NCBI GenBank assembly: GCA_964245825.1
Contig: CAXTNT010000012.1
Location: 16,230-80,229, forward strand
DNA length: 64,000 bases
Source of the DNA: CAJCIY01 sp964245825
Lineage (GTDB): Bacteria; Actinomycetota; Actinomycetes; Mycobacteriales; CAJCIY01
Direction of reading: 5' to 3'
The translations under genes were made by a program, and so were the position numbers. A model generated the notes under the pieces. It was given only the letters and a program-made list of their open reading frames with translations, did not search any database and was not told the origin of the DNA. How positions within the stretch are numbered: the first letter of the stretch is position 1; each line of letters begins with the position of its first letter. Shown one piece after another: positions 47,743 to 55,056 of this stretch.

Positions 47743-47795
47743 GGCTCGGGTACAGAACACCGGAACGGGCCCTTGGCTCAGGAGGATGAACGTCT

Positions 47796-48677
47796 GTGCA
47801 CACCAGCTACGGCAACGGCGTCAAGACCGCGGCACTGCTCGGCCTGCTGTCGGCACTGATCCTGGCCGCCGGGTACGGCTTTGGCGGCAGCGGCGGCCTC
47901 GGGATCGCCCTGGTCATCGCGATCGGGATGAACGGCTTCTCCTACTTCATGTCCGAGAAGCTCGCGCTGCGGTCCATGAAGGCCTACCCGGTCACCGAGG
48001 CGCAGCAGCCTGCCCTGTACCGGATCGTGCACGAGCTGGCCGTGGCCAACAACATGCCGATGCCCGACCTCTACCTCTCGCCGACGGAGGCGCCGAACGC
48101 ATTCGCGACCGGCCGCAACCCGCAGCACTCCGCGGTCTGCTGCACCGAGGGGATCATGAAGATGATGGACGAGCGCGAGCTGCGCGGCGTCCTGGGCCAC
48201 GAGATCAGCCACGTCGCCAACCGCGACATCCTGATCTCGTCCGTCGCCGGCACGCTGGCCGCAGTGATCGTCTACCTCGCGCACTTCGCCCAGTTCGCGA
48301 TGATCTTCGGCGGGATGGGCGGGGGCCGGGACGACCGCGGCGGCAACATCTTCGGCGAGCTGCTGCTCATCATCCTGGGACCGCTCGCGGCCACGATGAT
48401 CCAGCTCGCGATCAGCCGCAACCGCGAGTACCAGGCCGATGCCTCCGGGGCCCGGGTCACCGGTGACCCGCTGGCGCTGGCGTCCGCCCTGCGCAAGCTG
48501 GAGCTGGGCACCCAGGCGCGGCCGCTGCCACAGACCGCGCAGCTCGCGCCGACGTCCTCGCTGATGATCGCCAACCCGTTCCGCGGCAGCGGCATCGGCA
48601 AGCTCTTCTCCACCCACCCGCCGATGGCCGAGCGGATCGCGAGGCTGGAGGCGATGGCCGGTCAGCCGTTGCGCTGA
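47796..48677 (+). CDS. htpX: Zinc metalloprotease HtpX
   Basis: This is a 293-residue membrane protease with two N-terminal helices (AALLGLLSALILAAGYGFGG, then a second around GIALVIAIGMNGFSYFM), the catalytic HEISH motif in GVLGHEISHVANRD, further helices, and the third zinc ligand Glu in NREYQADASGA. It degrades misfolded membrane proteins from the cytoplasmic side. The length matches the family. AGGAGG lies ten bases before GTG 47796. Confidence 0.94.
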   Translation: MHTSYGNGVKTAALLGLLSALILAAGYGFGGSGGLGIALVIAIGMNGFSYFMSEKLALRSMKAYPVTEAQQPALYRIVHELAVANNMPMPDLYLSPTEAPNAFATGRNPQHSAVCCTEGIMKMMDERELRGVLGHEISHVANRDILISSVAGTLAAVIVYLAHFAQFAMIFGGMGGGRDDRGGNIFGELLLIILGPLAATMIQLAISRNREYQADASGARVTGDPLALASALRKLELGTQARPLPQTAQLAPTSSLMIANPFRGSGIGKLFSTHPPMAERIARLEAMAGQPLR

Positions 48678-48712
48678 GAGCCGGCGCCGCCCGGCGGGGC
48701 GGGCGCTGAGCC

Positions 48713-49309
48713 GTGTTCGACTCGATCACGAACGCCCTCTCGGGAGCGTGGTGGGCGTACCCGCTGATCCTGGCGGTGTGCCTCGGCGACGCCGTGCTGC
48801 CGCTGCTGCCCAGCGAGACGATCCTGGTCACGGCCGGTGTGCTGTCCGCGCAGCACGTCATGCTCCTGTGGCTGATCGTCCTGTCCGGCGCCGTCGGCGC
48901 GTGGCTCGGGGATCTGATCAGCTACTCGATCGGCCACTGGGCCGGGCCGTGGGCGCGGCGCACGCTGTTCCGTGGCGCCCGCTCGCACAGGACCCTGGAG
49001 TGGGCCGAGCGGGCCCTGGACGAGCGCGGCGCGTCGATCATCGTGCTGGCGCGCTTCGTCCCCGGCGGCCGGACGGCCATCACCTTCGTGGCCGGGGCGG
49101 TGGGCTACCCGCTGCGGCGATTCCTCGTCGTCGACGCCCTGGGCGCGGCCGTCTGGGCCACCTACGCGACGCTGCTCGGCCGGATCGGCGGCGCGGCGTT
49201 CGAGGGTCGCACGGGGCTGGCGCTGGTGGTCGCCTTCGGCCTTGCTCTGCTGGGAGCCGGGCTCATCGAAGGCGGCCGGACGCTCTGGGCGCGCCGCAGG
49301 CGGGCCTGA
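48713..49309 (+). CDS. DedA-family membrane protein
   Basis: This is a 198-residue membrane protein of the DedA/VTT (SNARE-associated) family: LPLLPSETILVTAGVLSAQ, GAWLGDLISYSIGHWAG, and RFVPGGRTAITFVAGAVGYP, the re-entrant segment with conserved Arg and Pro-Gly. DedA proteins are linked to phospholipid and undecaprenyl phosphate transport. The GTG start lies 35 bases after htpX, so they may be co-transcribed. Confidence 0.88.
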   Translation: MFDSITNALSGAWWAYPLILAVCLGDAVLPLLPSETILVTAGVLSAQHVMLLWLIVLSGAVGAWLGDLISYSIGHWAGPWARRTLFRGARSHRTLEWAERALDERGASIIVLARFVPGGRTAITFVAGAVGYPLRRFLVVDALGAAVWATYATLLGRIGGAAFEGRTGLALVVAFGLALLGAGLIEGGRTLWARRRRA

Positions 49310-49354
49310 TCAGTTGGGGTACCTCCGCCGCGACGTCGCCGGGCGCCGGTCTCC

Positions 49355-49846
49355 TCAGCGGTAGTTGGTGAACTGGAGCGCGACGTCCAGGTCCCGGCCC
49401 TTCAGCATCGCGATCACCGCCTGCAGGTCGTCGCGCTTCTTGCCGCTCACCCGGAGTTGGTCGCCCTGGATCTGCGCCTGCACCCCTTTGGGGCCCTCGG
49501 CGCGCACGATCTTGGCGATGTCCTTGGCCTTGTCGTCGGCGATCCCGTTGCGGATGTCGACCGCGAGCCGGAACTCCTTGCCCGACTGTTTCGGCTCGCC
49601 GGCGTCGATCGACTTCAACGACACCTGCCGCTTGACCAGCTTCTCCTTGAACACCTCCAGGACGGCCTTCGCGCGCTCCTCGCTGTTGGCGGCAATGGCC
49701 ACCGCCTCTTGGCCCGACCAGGCGATCGAGGCTCCGACGTCCTTGAAGTCGTACCGCTGACCGACCTCCTTGGCCGCCTGGTTCAGGGCGTTGTCGACCT
49801 CCTGGCGGTCGACCTTGCTGACGATGTCGAACGACGGGTCTGCCAC
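49355..49846 (-). CDS. YajQ-family cyclic-di-GMP/nucleotide-binding protein
   Basis: This 163-residue protein has the exact length and sequence pattern of YajQ: ADPSFDIVSKVDRQEVDNAL, then KEVGQRYDFKDVGASI, and a C-terminal KKRDDLQAVIAMLKGRDLDV ending in LQFTNYR. It has two ferredoxin-like domains that bind nucleic acid or cyclic-di-GMP in characterised members. The GTG at 49846 is chosen because longer upstream frames do not match the family. It is convergent with dedA (45 bases) and faces away from tRNA-Tyr. Confidence 0.92.
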   Translation of the reverse strand: MADPSFDIVSKVDRQEVDNALNQAAKEVGQRYDFKDVGASIAWSGQEAVAIAANSEERAKAVLEVFKEKLVKRQVSLKSIDAGEPKQSGKEFRLAVDIRNGIADDKAKDIAKIVRAEGPKGVQAQIQGDQLRVSGKKRDDLQAVIAMLKGRDLDVALQFTNYR

Positions 49847-49952
49847 GTCGCGCCGCCTCTCCGGGGTCCGGGGCCGCCGGTCCGGCCGGTCGCGCGCTTC
49901 CGGTGCGTACGGCTGGGGGCGGCCCGCTATCGTCACTCCCCGCGTCACACCC

Positions 49953-50034
49953 GGCGGGTTGCCCGAGTGGCCAAAGGGAGCGGACTGTAAATCCGCCGGC
50001 TCAGCCTACGCAGGTTCGAACCCTGCACCCGCCA
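49953..50034 (+). tRNA. tRNA-Tyr (GTA)
   Basis: The acceptor GGCGGGT pairs with ACCCGCC; discriminator A at 50034; no encoded CCA. The anticodon loop reads CTGTAAA with anticodon GTA. The long variable arm fits the type II structure of bacterial tRNA-Tyr, and the T-loop sequence GGTTCGAACC is intact. Confidence 0.95.
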
Positions 50035-50136
50035 CCGCCAGCGCGGCCGGCTCCCCCTCGGGGCGGGCCGGCCGCCGCCGGTGAGGAGAGTCCGAAAGGG
50101 CCTGGCGCGGGCGCCGTGGTGTGCCAGGCTCGTCCG

Positions 50137-51687
50137 GTGCAGCCGTCCCTCCACCGCCCGCCGCGGGTGGCGCTGCTCGCCGCCGGGGTGGTCCTGGCCG
50201 CGCTGGCGCCCGTGCTCGGCGCTGACCGGACCGCGGCCGCCGCTTCGCTCGCCGCCGGGCTGACCACCCCGCCGACGCCCCAGCAGTGCCTCACCTTCAC
50301 CGGCGGCCGGTGCCTGGACCCCGCCGGGCTGCGCCGGGCGTACGGCCTGGACGGCCTCTACTCCGCGGGCACCACCGGCGCCGGCGTGACGATCGGGATC
50401 GTCGACTCGTTCGGCTCCCCGACCATCGCCCACGACATCGGTGTCTACGACCAGCGGTACGGGCTCCCGGCCGTCGACCTGCAGGTGATTACGCCGGCGG
50501 GCCCGCCGCCTGCGTTCCGGCGCTCGGACGGCGACATGGCCGGGTGGGCGGGGGAGACGACGCTGGACGTGGAGGTCGCCCACACCGTCGCCCCCGGCGC
50601 GAAGATCCTGCTGATCGAGACCCCGACGAGCGAGACCGAGGGGCTGGCGGGCTTCCCGCAGATCATCCAGGCCGAGAACTACGTCATCAGCCACCACCTG
50701 GTGGACGTGCTGTCGCAGTCGTTCGCGGCGACCGAGGCGACGTTCACGTCGCCGGCGCAGATCCGGCAACTGTCGGCCGAGGTCTACCCCGCTGCCAAGG
50801 CCGCTGGCGTGACCGTGCTGTCCTCGAGCGGCGACAGCGGACCCACCGACGTCAAGCTGGACGAGTCGACGCTCTACACGACGCCACAGGTCGACTGGCC
50901 GGCCTCCGACCCGCTCGTGACCGCGGTCGGGGGCACGATGCTGGACATCGGCAGCGACGGCAACCGGGCCACGCCCGACGCGGCCTGGGGCGGTCGGGCG
51001 AACGGTGGCGCGGGCGGCGGCGGTCTCAGCACGGTCTTCCCCCGGCCAGCCTTCCAGGACACGGTGCGTGGGGTGGTGGGCGCCCGCCGCGGGGTGCCCG
51101 ACATCGCGCTGGACTCCGCCACGTCCTCGGGCCTGATCACCTACAGCTCGTACGCCGGGAGCGACTGGTCCGTGGGCGGCGGAACCAGCCAGGCGGCGCC
51201 GCTCCTCGCGGGCATCGTGGCGCTGGCCGACGAGCAGGCCGGGGCGCGCGTCGGCTACCTCAACGACGTCCTGTACGGGGCACTGGCGCGGACCGGCAGC
51301 GGCATCGTGGACGTGACCCGGGGCAGCAACGACCTGGTGAACGGCAGCGGCGTCACCAACCCCGTACCGGGATATCGGGCGGTGCCGGGCTACGACCTCT
51401 CGACCGGGCTGGGCACGGTCGACGCCGGTCGGTTCGTCCCGGCCCTGGTGGCCGCCACCAGCGGTCGGACCCAGCCGCTGTCGGCGGCCGGCGGCCCCAC
51501 CACCTCCTCGAGCCCGCCGCCCTCGTCCGCGACCCCGATCGCATCGACACCCTCGTTCGTGCCCGACGCCGCGTCCGCCGAGCCCGGCAACGGAGGCCGG
51601 GCGGGGTTGTGGCTGGGGATCGCGGGCGCCGCGCTGATCGCGGTGGTGGCCGCCGCCGTGGTGGCGGCCAGGCGCCGGCGCCGCTGA
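50137..51687 (+). CDS. Sedolisin (S53) family protease, C-terminally membrane-anchored
   Basis: This 516-residue protein has a signal peptide (VALLAAGVVLAALAPVLG), then a peptidase S53 catalytic domain with no large inhibitory propeptide. The catalytic residues read as Glu140 and Asp144 (GETTLDVEVAH), Asp233 (SSSGDSGP) and Ser351 (GGGTSQAAPLL). A Ser/Thr/Pro-rich linker of about 50 residues leads to a membrane helix (LWLGIAGAALIAVVAAAVV) and a basic stop-transfer end. Sedolisins are acid-active serine-carboxyl peptidases. The Ca2+ site normally near the C-terminus may be DVTRGSNDL and DLSTGLG. The start is set by the signal peptide; GTG 50119 is possible. Confidence 0.85.
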   Translation: MQPSLHRPPRVALLAAGVVLAALAPVLGADRTAAAASLAAGLTTPPTPQQCLTFTGGRCLDPAGLRRAYGLDGLYSAGTTGAGVTIGIVDSFGSPTIAHDIGVYDQRYGLPAVDLQVITPAGPPPAFRRSDGDMAGWAGETTLDVEVAHTVAPGAKILLIETPTSETEGLAGFPQIIQAENYVISHHLVDVLSQSFAATEATFTSPAQIRQLSAEVYPAAKAAGVTVLSSSGDSGPTDVKLDESTLYTTPQVDWPASDPLVTAVGGTMLDIGSDGNRATPDAAWGGRANGGAGGGGLSTVFPRPAFQDTVRGVVGARRGVPDIALDSATSSGLITYSSYAGSDWSVGGGTSQAAPLLAGIVALADEQAGARVGYLNDVLYGALARTGSGIVDVTRGSNDLVNGSGVTNPVPGYRAVPGYDLSTGLGTVDAGRFVPALVAATSGRTQPLSAAGGPTTSSSPPPSSATPIASTPSFVPDAASAEPGNGGRAGLWLGIAGAALIAVVAAAVVAARRRRR

Positions 51688-51759
51688 TCGCTGTTTTCCG
51701 GTGCCCCCGGTGCGGTAGATTCGCGTCCGCGGACGGCGCTCGTGGCCGGACCGACCGAC

Positions 51760-51832
51760 GCCCCCTTAGCTCAGTCGGCAGAGCGTCTCCATGGTAAGGA
51801 GAAGGTCTACGGTTCGATTCCGTAAGGGGGCT
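51760..51832 (+). tRNA. tRNA-Thr (GGT)
   Basis: The acceptor GCCCCCT pairs with AGGGGGC; anticodon stem TCTCC/GGAGA encloses ATGGTAA with anticodon GGT; T-arm GGTTCGATTCC is normal. CCA is not encoded. It is 72 bases after the sedolisin gene. Confidence 0.95.
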
Positions 51833-51835
51833 CCG

Positions 51836-51866
51836 CGTGCCGGCCCAACCCCCCCGGGCCGGCACG
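51836..51866. terminator. Perfect 11-bp hairpin between two tRNA genes
   Basis: CGTGCCGGCCC (51836-51846) pairs exactly with GGGCCGGCACG (51856-51866) around a loop AACCCCCCC. It begins four bases after tRNA-Thr and ends six bases before tRNA-Met, so it could end the first transcript or serve as a processing signal. Confidence 0.6.
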
Positions 51867-51871
51867 CCCTC

Positions 51872-51944
51872 AGCGGTGTAGCTCAGTTGGCAGAGCAAGC
51901 GGCTCATAATCGCTGTGTCGCCGGTTCAAGTCCGGCCACCGCTA
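51872..51944 (+). tRNA. tRNA-Met (CAT), elongator type
   Basis: The acceptor AGCGGTG pairs with CACCGCT; anticodon stem AGCGG/TCGCT (one G-T pair) encloses CTCATAA with anticodon CAT; the T-arm is GCCGGTTCAAGTCCGGC. The standard A-T-free acceptor end and lack of three G-C pairs above the anticodon argue for the elongator rather than the initiator. Confidence 0.93.
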
Positions 51945-52049
51945 CACTTGGCACGGCGTCGTCGCAGCCGGCGTGCCGTCTGTCTGACCGTTCACCGTGG
52001 CCGGAGCGCCCTGCGCCCGCCCCGCTCCGTTCCGAAAGCGAGTGCTCCC

Positions 52050-52214
52050 GTGGCCGCCACCGACGTCCGACCGAAGATCACGATGGCCTGTCAGGAGTGC
52101 AAGAACCGCAACTACATCACGCGCAAGAACCGTCGCAACGACCCCGACCGGATCGCGCTGGCGAAGTTCTGTCCGCACTGCCGCAAGCACACCGAGCACC
52201 GCGAGACTCGCTAG
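52050..52214 (+). CDS. rpmG: 50S ribosomal protein L33
   Basis: This is a 54-residue protein of normal L33 length: RPKITMACQECKNRNYITRK and AKFCPHCRKHTEHRETR. Two CxxC pairs mark the zinc-binding (C+) form, which many actinobacteria pair with a zinc-free copy used under zinc limitation. The GTG at 52050 has a weak ribosome site. Its place just after tRNA-Met and just before the dehydratase genes is the actinobacterial order. Confidence 0.96.
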   Translation: MAATDVRPKITMACQECKNRNYITRKNRRNDPDRIALAKFCPHCRKHTEHRETR

Positions 52215-52223
52215 CCGTTCACC

Positions 52224-52688
52224 GTGCCGCTCAACGTGGAGCTGGTCGGGAAGGCGTACCCGGCGCCGGAGGCCTACGAGGTCGGCCGGGAGAAGATCCG
52301 CGACTTCGCGCTGGCCATCGGCGATCCGAACCCGGTGTATGTGGACCCGGTCGCTGCCCGGGCCGCCGGCCACCCCGATGTGATCGCCCCGCCGACGTTC
52401 CTCACGGTGCTGGGGTTCCGGTTCGCCGCCGAAGGTCCGCTGGTCGACCCGGCACTCGGGCTGGACTACTCGCTGGTGGTCCACGGCGAACAGCGTTTCG
52501 TGGCGCACCGTCCCGTCCATGCGGGGGACCGGCTGCTGTGCACGACCTACCTCGACGACATCCGGGCCGCCGGCCGCAACGAGCTGCTCCGCGCCCGTAC
52601 CGAGGTGCGGGCCGAGGACGATGAACCCGTCGCGACGCTGGTGTCGACGATCGTCAGCCGTGGCACCGCCCCTGCGAAGGAGTCGTGA
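52224..52688 (+). CDS. MaoC-like dehydratase N-terminal protein (HadA type)
   Basis: This is a 154-residue single hot-dog domain of the FAS1-like dehydratase type: YEVGREKIRDFALAIGDPNP and VIAPPTFLTVLGFRFAAEG, lacking the catalytic His-Asp motif found in its partner. In mycobacteria HadA pairs with HadB as the (3R)-hydroxyacyl-ACP dehydratase of FAS-II. The neighbourhood (rpmG upstream, HadB-like downstream, trpT-secE-nusG nearby) matches. In an organism without mycolic acids the substrate may be another acyl thioester. Confidence 0.85.
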   Translation: MPLNVELVGKAYPAPEAYEVGREKIRDFALAIGDPNPVYVDPVAARAAGHPDVIAPPTFLTVLGFRFAAEGPLVDPALGLDYSLVVHGEQRFVAHRPVHAGDRLLCTTYLDDIRAAGRNELLRARTEVRAEDDEPVATLVSTIVSRGTAPAKES

Positions 52689-53116
52689 TGGGGCGTCGCG
52701 CCTTCGCGGACGTGCACGTGGACGACGAGATCCCCGCCGTGAGCTTCCCGGTCCGGCGGGCCGACCTCGTCCGGTACGCGGGCGCCTCCGGCGACGGCAA
52801 CGTGATCCACTGGAACGAGCGCATCGCGACCGCGGTCGGCCTGCCGAACGTGATCGCCCACGGCATGCTGACGATGGCCGAGACGTGCCGGGTGGTCACC
52901 GACTGGGTCGGCGACCCCGGCGCGGTGCTCGAGTACGGCGTCCGTTTCTCGCGGCCGGTGGTCGTCCCCGACGACGACCGCGGCGCGACCCTCGTGGTCG
53001 ACGGCCGGGTCGAGTCCCTCGACGAGGCGGCCAGCACCGCGACGGTCGTGCTGACAGCCCGGGTCGACGGGGCCGCGGTCCTGCAGGGCGCCCGCGCCGT
53101 CGTCCGGCTGGCCTGA
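52688..53116 (+). CDS. MaoC-family hydratase/dehydratase (HadB type)
   Basis: This is a 142-residue hot-dog protein with the hydratase-2 motif in YAGASGDGNVIHWNERIATA (catalytic Asp and His) and NVIAHGMLTMAETCRVVTDW. It supplies the active site for the heterodimer with the upstream gene. GAAGGAGT lies before it, and its ATG overlaps the upstream stop by one base. An in-frame GTG at 52685 could also start it. Confidence 0.88.
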   Translation: MGRRAFADVHVDDEIPAVSFPVRRADLVRYAGASGDGNVIHWNERIATAVGLPNVIAHGMLTMAETCRVVTDWVGDPGAVLEYGVRFSRPVVVPDDDRGATLVVDGRVESLDEAASTATVVLTARVDGAAVLQGARAVVRLA

Positions 53117-53167
53117 CCCGCGCTCTGCGCGGCCCGGCCCAGCGGCGCCGGCTCAGCGGGCGCCGGC

Positions 53168-54406
53168 TCAGCGGGCTTCGGCGAGTACCTCCGCCAGGCG
53201 GCCCACACCGGTGGCGAGGTCGTCGTCCCCCAGGGCGTACGACAACCGGAAGTGCCCGGGAGCGCCGAACGCCTCCCCGGGCACCACGGCCACTCCGACC
53301 TCGTCGAGCACCAGCTCCGCCAGCTCGGCGCTGGTGGTCGGCGTGCGGCCACGCACCGTGCGGCCGAGCACGCCGGCCACCGAGGGGAAGCAGTAGAACG
53401 CGCCCTGGGGCTCGGGGCAGGTCACGCCCGGGATCGCGGCCAGCGCCGCGTGCATCGCGCGCCGTCGGCGGTCGAACGCCTCGCGCATCTGCCCGACGGC
53501 GACCAGGTCACCACTCACCGCCGCGAGCGCCGCGGCCTGCGACACGTTGGCCACGTTGGAGGTGGCGTGCGACTGCAGGTTGGTCGCCGCCGTGACGACG
53601 TCGCCCGGGCCGATGAGCCAGCCGACCCGCCAGCCCGTCATCGCGTACGTCTTGGCGACCCCGTTCACGACCACGCAGCGGTCGGCCAGCTCGGGCACCG
53701 CGACCGGCATCGAGGCGAACTCCGAGCCGGCGTACACCAGGTGCTCGTAGATCTCGTCGGCCACCACCCACAGGCCCGTCTCGAGCGCCCATCGCCCGAT
53801 CTCGACCACCTCGGCCGGCGAGTGCACGGCCCCGGTCGGGTTGGACGGCGAGCAGAACAGCAGCACTTTCGTCCGCGCTGTCCGGGCCGCCTCGAGCTGC
53901 TCGACGGTGACGCGGTAGCCCTGCTCCACGGACGTGTCCACGCTGATCGGGACGCCGCCGGCGAGCCGGATCGACTCCGGGTACGTCGTCCACCAGGGCG
54001 CCGGCAGCAACACCTCGTCGCCCGGGTCGAGCAGCGCGGCGAAGGCCTCGTAGATGGCCTGCTTGCCGCCGTTGGTCACCAGCACGTTCTGCGCACCGAC
54101 CGTCAGACCCGAGTCGCGCACCGACTTGGCGGCGATGGCCGCGCGCAGCTCGGGCAGCCCGCCGGCGGGCGTGTAGTGGTGCATCTTCGGGTCCCGGCAG
54201 GCGGCCTCGGCCGCCGCCACGATGTGTTCAGGGGTCGGAAAGTCCGGCTCCCCTGCGCCGAAGCCGATGACGTCGCGGCCGGCCGCCTTGAGGGCCTTGG
54301 CCTTGCTGTCGACGGCGAGGGTCGCCGACTCGGCGATGCCGCCCACGCGGCGGGAGACGCGTGCGGGCGGGGCCGTGCTGGCGGGGCTGCTCGTGACGGT
54401 GCTCAT
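53168..54406 (-). CDS. Pyridoxal phosphate-dependent aminotransferase (aspartate aminotransferase-like)
   Basis: This is a 412-residue fold type I aminotransferase of the AspC/AspB (class Ib) group: IGFGAGEPDFPTPEHIVAAA, LVTNGGKQAIYEAFAALLDP, LLFCSPSNPTGAVHSPAEVV, and the PLP lysine in VVNGVAKTYAMTGWRVGWL. It likely makes aspartate and/or prephenate-derived arogenate. It is the only minus-strand gene in the rpmG-rpoB block and separates the dehydratase genes from tRNA-Trp. A perfect 18-bp palindrome (54424-54441) lies just upstream of its ATG. Confidence 0.92.
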   Translation of the reverse strand: MSTVTSSPASTAPPARVSRRVGGIAESATLAVDSKAKALKAAGRDVIGFGAGEPDFPTPEHIVAAAEAACRDPKMHHYTPAGGLPELRAAIAAKSVRDSGLTVGAQNVLVTNGGKQAIYEAFAALLDPGDEVLLPAPWWTTYPESIRLAGGVPISVDTSVEQGYRVTVEQLEAARTARTKVLLFCSPSNPTGAVHSPAEVVEIGRWALETGLWVVADEIYEHLVYAGSEFASMPVAVPELADRCVVVNGVAKTYAMTGWRVGWLIGPGDVVTAATNLQSHATSNVANVSQAAALAAVSGDLVAVGQMREAFDRRRRAMHAALAAIPGVTCPEPQGAFYCFPSVAGVLGRTVRGRTPTTSAELAELVLDEVGVAVVPGEAFGAPGHFRLSYALGDDDLATGVGRLAEVLAEAR

Positions 54407-54423
54407 GCGGCCATGGTCCCATC

Positions 54424-54441
54424 TGCCCGCCCGGGCGGGCA
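54424..54441. promoter_or_regulatory. 18-bp GC-rich perfect palindrome before the aminotransferase
   Basis: TGCCCGCCCGGGCGGGCA is exactly self-complementary. It lies 18 bases upstream of the aminotransferase ATG and about 30 bases before TACACT (54473-54478), a possible -10 box for tRNA-Trp/secE. It may be an operator or a chance GC-rich dyad. Confidence 0.3.
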
Positions 54442-54561
54442 TCGTCGTTTCCGGCACGGCTCGCCCAGGACGTACACTGGCGCCTCCGGGTCGGGACGGC
54501 CCTTCCTCGGCGTGCCCTCGATGGGGCTTGCGGGGCAGGTGGTCGCGCGGCCTGGTGGCCG

Positions 54562-54634
54562 AGGGGCGTGGCTCAATTGGCAGAGCACCGGTCTCCAAAA
54601 CCGGCGGTTGGAGGTTCGAGTCCTCCCGCCCCTG
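54562..54634 (+). tRNA. trpT: tRNA-Trp (CCA)
   Basis: The acceptor AGGGGCG pairs with CGCCCCT; discriminator G. The anticodon loop CTCCAAA holds CCA. The T-arm GGAGGTTCGAGTCCTCC is intact. Position directly upstream of secE is a classic bacterial arrangement. Confidence 0.96.
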
Positions 54635-54713
54635 CCGGCCGGTGCTCGGCCGCAGGCGGCCGGGAGACCGGCCGACGCACCCGCACGACTGAGCGCAGGA
54701 CGAAGGGATCACC

Positions 54714-54983
54714 GTGACGGCCGAGACGCACGCCCCCGGCGGCGAGCCGTCCGACGGGCTGCCCGGGACACGCGCTCGCGGTGGCCGGCGACCCGGGCCG
54801 CTGGCCCGCCTCCGCAACTACTACCGCGAGATCGTCGCGGAGATGCGCAAGGTGATCTATCCGACCCGCAGTGAGCTGGTGACCTACGTCGTCGTGGTGC
54901 TGGTGTTCGTGTCGATCATGGTGGCCATCGTGGCCGGCCTGGACTACGGCTTCACCCGGCTCGACCTGAAGGTGTTCGGCTGA
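54714..54983 (+). CDS. secE: Protein translocase subunit SecE
   Basis: This is an 89-residue protein with a low-complexity N-terminus, an amphipathic helix LARLRNYYREIVAEMRKVIYPTR and one membrane helix VVVVLVFVSIMVAIVAGLDY: the standard single-span SecE. It clamps SecY in the translocon. GAAGGGA lies six bases before the GTG. Order tRNA-Trp, secE, nusG is conserved. Confidence 0.95.
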   Translation: MTAETHAPGGEPSDGLPGTRARGGRRPGPLARLRNYYREIVAEMRKVIYPTRSELVTYVVVVLVFVSIMVAIVAGLDYGFTRLDLKVFG

Positions 54984-55056
54984 GCCGACCCGCTTCCGCC
55001 GCCCCACCGGTGGCACGAGACCTGACCCCCCCGCTGACGCAGACAGGAACGCACGC

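Noticed and set aside
49953..51944. tRNA genes as integration sites of a mobile element
   Set aside because: I see no integrase, no duplicated tRNA ends and no foreign-looking genes next to the tRNAs.
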